35,513 bases of DNA from Solirubrobacteraceae bacterium (GTDB taxonomy: Bacteria > Actinomycetota > Thermoleophilia > Solirubrobacterales > Solirubrobacteraceae): assembly GCA_030725785.1 (NCBI GenBank), contig JANRFB010000032.1:62524-98036 (forward strand). Direction: 5' to 3'. The position numbers were made by a program, and so were the translations under genes. The notes beneath the pieces were generated by a model, which saw only the letters and a list, made by a program, of their open reading frames with translations, searched no databases and had not been told where the DNA came from. This document shows positions 31,284 to 35,513 of the stretch, one piece after another. Positions within the stretch are counted from its first letter, which is position 1; every line of letters begins with the position of its first letter.

Positions 31284-32506
31284 CAGCTCTCTCCGAAGAT
31301 TTCGATTACGTTGCCGAGGCTGCCGACAAGCGCGTCAACGTCGTCGGTCGAATTGTGGACTGCGAACGAGGCGCGCGTCGTTGCGCCGAGGCCAAGCTTC
31401 TTCATCAGCGGCTGCGTGCAGTGGTGGCCGGCGCGCACACAGACCTGGTCGCGGCCGAGGATCTCAGCGACGTCGTGCGGGTGGGCGCAGTCAAGCGTGA
31501 AACTGACGAGGCCGCCGCGCTGCTGGGCCAGTGGCGGGCCTTGAACCGTGAGGCCGGGGATCGCCTGGAGCTGACTGAGCGCGTAAGCCGTGATCGCCTC
31601 TTCGTGGGCGCGGACACGATCGATGCCGAGGCCGGAGATGAAATCAACGGCGGCGCCGAGCGCCACCGTCTCGGCGATCGGCGGCGTGCCGGCCTCAAAC
31701 TTGAATGGCAGCTCGTTGAACGTTGTCGCCTCGAAGCTGACGGTTTTGATCATGTCGCCGCCGGTCAGGAACGGCGGCATCGCCTCGAGCAGCTCGCGGC
31801 GGCCGTGCAGCAGGCCGATGCCGGTAGGGCCGTAGGCCTTGTGGCCGGTCCAAACGTAGAAGTCGGCGCCGATCGCATCGACGTTGACGGCCATGTGCGG
31901 GACCGCCTGGCTGCCGTCGATCAGGCTCGCTGCGCCGGCGGCGCGGGCTCGCGCTACGACCTCTTCGACCGGATTGATCGTTCCAAGCACGTTTGAGCAG
32001 TGCGTGACGGCGACCATCTTGACGCGGCCGTCGGCAAGGAACTCGTCGAGCTGACCGAGGCTGATCATCCCTTCGTCATCAACTTCGAGCCAGCGCAGCT
32101 CGGCGCCAACCTCTTCGCAGAGCTGCTGCCAAGGGACGATGTTGGAGTGGTGCTCGGCCTCGGTCAGGACGATTGCGTCGCCTGCGCCAACGTTCTGCGG
32201 CCCCCATGAGTAGCGCACAAGGTTGATCGCCTCAGTTGCGTTCTTGGTGATGATCGTCTCGGCCGGCTCAGCGCCGACAAAGGCCGCGATCTGCGCGCGC
32301 GCAGCACTGAAGCGGGTGTCGGCGTCGATCGCCAGCGGATAAACGCCGCGGTGGACGTTGGCGTTGTGGTGAGCGAGGAAATCCTCAAGCGCGTCGAGCA
32401 CGACGCGCGGCTTCTGCGAGGTCGCGGCGCTGTCGAGATAGACCAGCCCCTCCTGCTCCAGGATTGGAAAATCAAGTGCCAGCGCAGTATGCGAGGCGGT
32501 CGTCAT
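31283..32506 (-). CDS. sufS: Cysteine desulfurase SufS
   Basis: A 407-residue PLP enzyme releasing sulfur from cysteine as an enzyme persulfide. The PLP lysine is Lys223 (TGHKAYGPTGIG). The catalytic cysteine is Cys363 in VRAGHHCTQPL, the type II arrangement that needs a SufU or SufE partner. EAEHHSNIVPW and HCSNVLGTINPV are also conserved. The start overlaps the sufC stop as TAATG and the stop overlaps sufU, so production of the desulfurase and its acceptor is coupled. Confidence 0.97.
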   Translation of the reverse strand: MTTASHTALALDFPILEQEGLVYLDSAATSQKPRVVLDALEDFLAHHNANVHRGVYPLAIDADTRFSAARAQIAAFVGAEPAETIITKNATEAINLVRYSWGPQNVGAGDAIVLTEAEHHSNIVPWQQLCEEVGAELRWLEVDDEGMISLGQLDEFLADGRVKMVAVTHCSNVLGTINPVEEVVARARAAGAASLIDGSQAVPHMAVNVDAIGADFYVWTGHKAYGPTGIGLLHGRRELLEAMPPFLTGGDMIKTVSFEATTFNELPFKFEAGTPPIAETVALGAAVDFISGLGIDRVRAHEEAITAYALSQLQAIPGLTVQGPPLAQQRGGLVSFTLDCAHPHDVAEILGRDQVCVRAGHHCTQPLMKKLGLGATTRASFAVHNSTDDVDALVGSLGNVIEIFGES

Positions 32507-33285
32507 TAGGCCGACGCCGGCTCCGCGAGTTCGCTGTCGCCGGTGATCCAGCCGTAGCCTTCGCTCTCAAGCTGGTCAACCAGCTCGGGGCCACCCTCTT
32601 TGACGATCTTGCCGTCGGAGATGATCGATACTCGGCCTGGCTTGACGAGGTGAAGAATTCGCTGGTAGTGGGTGATGATCAACACGCCCATGCCGCTCTG
32701 CGCACTGACCGTGTTGACGCCCTCAGCGACGATGTTGAGCGCGTCGATGTCGAGCCCTGAATCGGTCTCGTCGAGGATCGCCACGTTCGGCTTCTGCAGA
32801 GCCATCTGGAGGATCTCAAGCCGCTTCTTCTCGCCGCCGGAGAAACCGTCGTTGAGGTAGCGCTTCGAAAACTCGCGCTTTACCTCTGTCATCTCCATCG
32901 CCTCTTCAACAACTTGGCGGAACTCCTTGAGCGAAATCTCATCCTCGCCGCGGGCCTGGCGGTGGGCGTTGATGACCATCCGCAGATACTTCGTGACGGT
33001 AACGCCGGGGATTGCGACCGGGTACTGAAAGGCCATGAAAAGCCCGAGCCGCGAGCGCTCATCGGGCGAGGCTTCGGTGATGTCCTCACCGCGGAAGACG
33101 ATCTTCCCTTCGGTTACGTCGAGCGCCGGATTGCCCATGATCACATTGGCCAGCGTGCTCTTGCCGGAGCCGTTGGGGCCCATCAGGGCATGGACTTCTC
33201 CGGCCTCGACGGTCAGGTCGACCCCCTTGAGGATCTCCTTCTCGCCGGCGCTTACGTGCAGATTGCTGATCTCTAGTTCGGGCAT
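32506..33285 (-). CDS. sufC: Fe-S assembly ATPase SufC
   Basis: A 259-residue ABC-type ATPase without membrane partners, driving shape changes in SufBC2D. Motifs are Walker A GPNGSGKST (36-44), signature FSGGEKKRLEI, Walker B AILDETDSGLDIDAL and switch LIITHYQRIL. The FSGGEKKR signature and DSGLDID are diagnostic for SufC. It is the first structural gene after the rrf2 regulator, 31 bases downstream. Its stop overlaps the sufS start. Confidence 0.97.
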   Translation of the reverse strand: MPELEISNLHVSAGEKEILKGVDLTVEAGEVHALMGPNGSGKSTLANVIMGNPALDVTEGKIVFRGEDITEASPDERSRLGLFMAFQYPVAIPGVTVTKYLRMVINAHRQARGEDEISLKEFRQVVEEAMEMTEVKREFSKRYLNDGFSGGEKKRLEILQMALQKPNVAILDETDSGLDIDALNIVAEGVNTVSAQSGMGVLIITHYQRILHLVKPGRVSIISDGKIVKEGGPELVDQLESEGYGWITGDSELAEPASA

Positions 33286-33316
33286 GGTCTCCGGTCGTGC
33301 TTAGTGGTTTGAACTG

Positions 33317-33811
33317 TTAAGCGGCGCTGTGCAGCGGCAGAGCGCCGCCCAGCGTTGTAGGTGATTGGGCTACGTCCTGCTTGGCCGAAAAGGCCACAAG
33401 TTCGGCTAGCGTGGTGCGGCGCAGCGCCTCTGTTACGCCGCCTTGAACGCGCAGCCAAAGGAACTTCGTTGCGCACGCTTCACCGTCGTCGACGTGAGAG
33501 CAGAGAACACGGGCGTCGTCGGATTCATCGACGAAGCAGGACATCGGCGCGACAGCGCCTTCGAGCGCGAAGACAACTTCGTCCATAGTCACGCTCTCCG
33601 GGTCGCGGGCAAGGCGGTAACCACCGTGTGCGCCGCGAGTGCTCTCGACGAGATCGGCGCGCTTTAGGAGTGCGACGATCCGCTCAAGATAGGCAAGCGG
33701 GAGCTCTTCATTCTCGGCGATCGCTTTCAGCGAGACAGGCGAATCATTTGACTGGCGGCCAAGTTCGACCAACAGCCGCACGCCGTATTCGGCTTTTGTC
33801 GTGAAGATCAT
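33317..33811 (-). CDS. Rrf2-family Fe-S-sensing regulator
   Basis: A 164-residue Rrf2/IscR-like repressor. The winged helix is at about 1-70 (FTTKAEYGVRLLVEL, LPLAYLERIVALLKRADLVESTRGAHGGYRLAR). Three cysteines (92, 104, 113; SCFVDE, VLCSHVDDGEACA) are placed as in cluster-binding members. It probably senses iron-sulfur status and controls the suf genes behind it. Most actinobacteria use an unrelated winged-helix SufR, so this choice is less usual. The start ATG 33811 closely follows a -10-like TAGGAT, suggesting a leaderless message. A palindrome overlaps that promoter, implying autoregulation. The C-terminal 25 residues look disordered. Confidence 0.93.
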   Translation of the reverse strand: MIFTTKAEYGVRLLVELGRQSNDSPVSLKAIAENEELPLAYLERIVALLKRADLVESTRGAHGGYRLARDPESVTMDEVVFALEGAVAPMSCFVDESDDARVLCSHVDDGEACATKFLWLRVQGGVTEALRRTTLAELVAFSAKQDVAQSPTTLGGALPLHSAA

Positions 33812-33818
33812 TGCTTAA

Positions 33819-33837
33819 TCCTACCAATTAGGTAGGA
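33819..33837. promoter_or_regulatory. Palindromic operator at the rrf2-suf promoter
   Basis: TCCTACC-AATTA-GGTAGGA is an exact 7-bp inverted repeat with a 5-base centre, eight bases ahead of the rrf2 start. On the minus strand the proximal arm contains TAGGAT, a possible -10 box seven bases before the start codon. A bound dimer would cover the promoter. Rrf2 proteins bind palindromes of this general size, so this is a strong candidate for autoregulation of the whole operon. Confidence 0.75.
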
Positions 33838-33863
33838 GAAGCTCAGAGGCCAATCTGCCAGCC

Positions 33864-34490
33864 TCAGGAGGCGACCAGCACGGCGCTGCCGATAAGCAGC
33901 GGTTTGACGATCTTCGGCGCCTTTGGGAAGCGCCCAACCTGAGCCTCTTCGACCGTCAAAGGAGAGGCTTTGATCGTTGCCAGCGTGTCACGGTTGCAGT
34001 TGCATCCGCCTGAAACTCGGCGCCAGATCGGCGCCCAGCGATCCTGCATCCGGGCGTGGTCGTGATCGGCGCTGCGCACGTGTTCGAGGAAAAGATAATG
34101 GCCGCCGGGACGCAGCACGCGGGCGATCTCAGCCAGCGCCGCCGGCGGGCTGTCGGCCTCGCAAAGCACCAGCGTTCCAGTCACAAAGTCGAAGCTGGAA
34201 TCCTCGAACGGCAGCTGCTCGGCGCTGGCGGCTACGACCTCAACCGCTACCGGCGCTTCTGCGCCGCGCGCCTCAAGCTGGCGGCTCATTGCGGCATTGG
34301 GCTCGGTGCAGACCAAGCGTGTGATCCCCTCGCGCGGGTAGGCGGCGAGGTTGAGGCCTGTTCCTGCGCCAATTTCAAGCACCTCGCCGCTCGCCGCAGC
34401 CAAGGCCTCACGGCGCTTGTCGGCCAAGCCGGCCTGCTGGCTTGCGCCCATCAGGAAGCGGTCGTACAGCAGCGCGCCAACTCGGTTCAT
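33864..34490 (-). CDS. Class I SAM-dependent methyltransferase
   Basis: A 208-residue methyltransferase. SAM motif I is LEIGAGTGLN (about 38-47), the acidic post-strand residue is in CTEPNAAM, and EQLPFEDSSFDFVTGTLVLCEA and ARVLRPGGHYLFLEHV follow. The segment VSGGCNCNRDTLATI and a hydrophobic C-terminus recall METTL7-like thiol methyltransferases and UbiE relatives. The substrate is therefore uncertain; a small thiol or lipid acceptor is possible. It lies upstream of the rrf2 operator with its own promoter and diverges from a small membrane protein gene. Confidence 0.88.
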   Translation of the reverse strand: MNRVGALLYDRFLMGASQQAGLADKRREALAAASGEVLEIGAGTGLNLAAYPREGITRLVCTEPNAAMSRQLEARGAEAPVAVEVVAASAEQLPFEDSSFDFVTGTLVLCEADSPPAALAEIARVLRPGGHYLFLEHVRSADHDHARMQDRWAPIWRRVSGGCNCNRDTLATIKASPLTVEEAQVGRFPKAPKIVKPLLIGSAVLVAS

Positions 34491-34546
34491 TGAGGCAACC
34501 CTAGCGGCAAGCCATCGCGGCGGAGCGGTGCGCTATTGTCGCCAAT

Positions 34547-34726
34547 ATGGTGCTCGCAATCAGTAACGCGCTGGCGATCGACATCGGCTTGATCGGCGTC
34601 TTCTTCGTCCTCTTCCCGGCGATCGTGACCGTTCTGCTGATCATCGCCGGCGCCGGCGTGTACGTCGAGAAGCAAGAGAACGACGCCTACCTTGAGCAGC
34701 ATCGCATTCCCGGCAGCGAGCTCTAA
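34547..34726 (+). CDS. Small single-pass membrane protein (59 aa)
   Basis: A 59-residue protein with one long hydrophobic helix (about 13-38, containing LIGVFFVLFPAIVTVLLI) and a polar tail (VYVEKQENDAYLEQHRIPG). No family is recognised. Coding support comes from the clean start after a -10-like TATTGT, composition like neighbouring genes, third-position GC, and a stop only five bases before the next gene. It is probably cotranscribed with the following dehydrogenase. Short-ORF cutoffs would miss it. Confidence 0.6.
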   Translation: MVLAISNALAIDIGLIGVFFVLFPAIVTVLLIIAGAGVYVEKQENDAYLEQHRIPGSEL

Positions 34727-34731
34727 CTACT

Positions 34732-35513
34732 GTGGCCAAGCCGGTCGCGCTGATCAGCGGAGGTGCTCGCGGGATCGGATTTGCGACCGCCCGAAGGCTG
34801 GCGGTCGACCACCGAATCGCGCTGCTTGATCTCGATCCCGCTGCGCTGGAACAGGCCGCGGCGCGCTGCGGCCCTGACGCGATCACAGCCGTATGCGACA
34901 TCACCGACCAGGCTCAGGTTGACGCTGCCATTGCGCATGTCGTCGCCGAGGCAGGCGGGATTGACGTCGTCTTCTCAAACGCGGGAATCGGCGGCGGCGG
35001 CTCGCTGAGGCTGCTCGACCCCGATGTGCTGGCGGCAATCGTCAACGTCAACCTGATCGGCAACTGGCGCCTTATTCACGCGGCGCTGCCCCACGTGATC
35101 GAGCGGCGCGGCTACATCATCGCCAACGCCTCAGCTTCGGCGCTGATGCCGGCAATCGGATTCGGCGCCTACGCCTCCAGCAAGGCGGCGCTTGAGCATC
35201 TGATGAACGTTCTGCGCGGCGAGGTTGCCCACCTCGGCGTTGACGTTGGCGTCTCCTACTTCTGGTTCGTCGGCACCGACATGGTTGAGGGCGCGGAGCG
35301 GGAAATGGGCCGCCTCGGTGGCCTTCGAAGCGAGATGCCTGGCCCGCTTAGAGGAATCGTCAGCGTTGAGAAGGTCGGCCAACTCCTCGCCACCGGCATC
35401 CGCGCACGAGCGCGGCGCGTCGTCGCGCCACGCTGGATCACTCCGATCTTCTTCCTGCGCGGGATGATCGGCAGCCTCGTTGATCGCGGCACGGCCGGGA
35501 TTGCCGCCGAGCT
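34732..35513 (+). CDS. Short-chain dehydrogenase, cut by window end
   Basis: The frame opens with GTG 34732 and stays open to the window end (260 codons), so the C-terminus is missing. The cofactor motif is SGGARGIGFATA (9-20), and LLDLDPAALEQ after the second strand suggests NAD. SNAGIGGGG, NVNLIGNWRLI, NASASALMPAIGFGAYASSKAAL (catalytic Ser, Tyr, Lys) and a WFVGTDMVEG segment complete the classical SDR pattern. The late hydrophobic segment (WITPIFFLRGMIG) is typical of SDRs with a C-terminal extension. Substrate unknown. It follows the small membrane protein by five bases. Confidence 0.9.
   Translation, partial: MAKPVALISGGARGIGFATARRLAVDHRIALLDLDPAALEQAAARCGPDAITAVCDITDQAQVDAAIAHVVAEAGGIDVVFSNAGIGGGGSLRLLDPDVLAAIVNVNLIGNWRLIHAALPHVIERRGYIIANASASALMPAIGFGAYASSKAALEHLMNVLRGEVAHLGVDVGVSYFWFVGTDMVEGAEREMGRLGGLRSEMPGPLRGIVSVEKVGQLLATGIRARARRVVAPRWITPIFFLRGMIGSLVDRGTAGIAAE

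Noticed and set aside
1-35513. tRNA, rRNA, insertion sequence, integrase or attachment sites
   Set aside because: None could be recognised by eye; the window reads as ordinary chromosomal genes without mobile-element hallmarks.

Overview
The window is about 35.5 kb of GC-rich, densely packed bacterial chromosome. Many start codons overlap the previous stop as ATGA, TGATG or TAATG. Gene content points to a high-GC actinobacterium, most likely Thermoleophilia (Solirubrobacterales-like): an RpoD/SigA-type sigma factor, an EgtB/EgtD pair, SufU-type iron-sulfur assembly, class II (GlpX) fructose bisphosphatase, and c-di-AMP riboswitches in front of secreted cell-wall proteins. The assignment is inferred from gene families only. 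No rRNA, tRNA, CRISPR array, insertion sequence or prophage was seen.

Layout. (1) 1-2718, minus: zinc/manganese-type ABC importer with a permease cut by the window edge, an ATPase, and a permease fused in frame to its substrate-binding protein, behind a Zur-like box. Divergent to it is a YibE/F-family membrane protein. (2) 4080-6767: a small CxxC membrane protein, a PH-like protein with no standard start codon, an HxlR regulator, the sigma factor and a small conserved-looking protein. (3) 6828-8891: a c-di-AMP riboswitch, an RlpA-like secreted protein (also without a standard start) and MoeA. (4) 8888-13210: a candidate light or stress-response module with a MerR-DICT regulator divergent from an NAD(P)-binding protein, an unknown membrane protein, a photolyase/cryptochrome and a 48-residue DUF2256 protein. 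(5) 13230-19271: GlpX, then a GH15-pgl-egtB-egtD operon. (6) 19268-23640: thiolase, short-chain dehydrogenase, membrane-anchored metallopeptidase, acyl-CoA dehydrogenase and ArfB. (7) 23647-27446: a peptidoglycan-binding NlpC/P60-like hydrolase under a second c-di-AMP riboswitch, an M20 peptidase, a Bcp peroxiredoxin and a repeat-containing charged protein. (8) 27440-33811, minus: rrf2-sufC-sufS-sufU-Rieske-sufB-sufD-DCC protein. (9) 33864-35513: a methyltransferase, a 59-residue membrane protein and a short-chain dehydrogenase cut by the window end.

How the parts work together. Three regulators sit directly beside probable operators: Rrf2 at the suf operon, MerR-DICT at the photolyase operon, and HxlR at its own promoter. 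The two riboswitches would tie two wall-remodelling enzymes to c-di-AMP. The thiolase, dehydrogenase and acyl-CoA dehydrogenase form a beta-oxidation-like group. Ergothioneine synthesis, peroxiredoxin, photolyase and the suf system give the window a redox and light-stress flavour.

Most worth following up: the permease/binding-protein fusion, the MerR-DICT photolyase module with its exact inverted repeat, the paired riboswitches (one with a hairpin over the ribosome-binding site), and two genes whose best starts are ATT and ATC.
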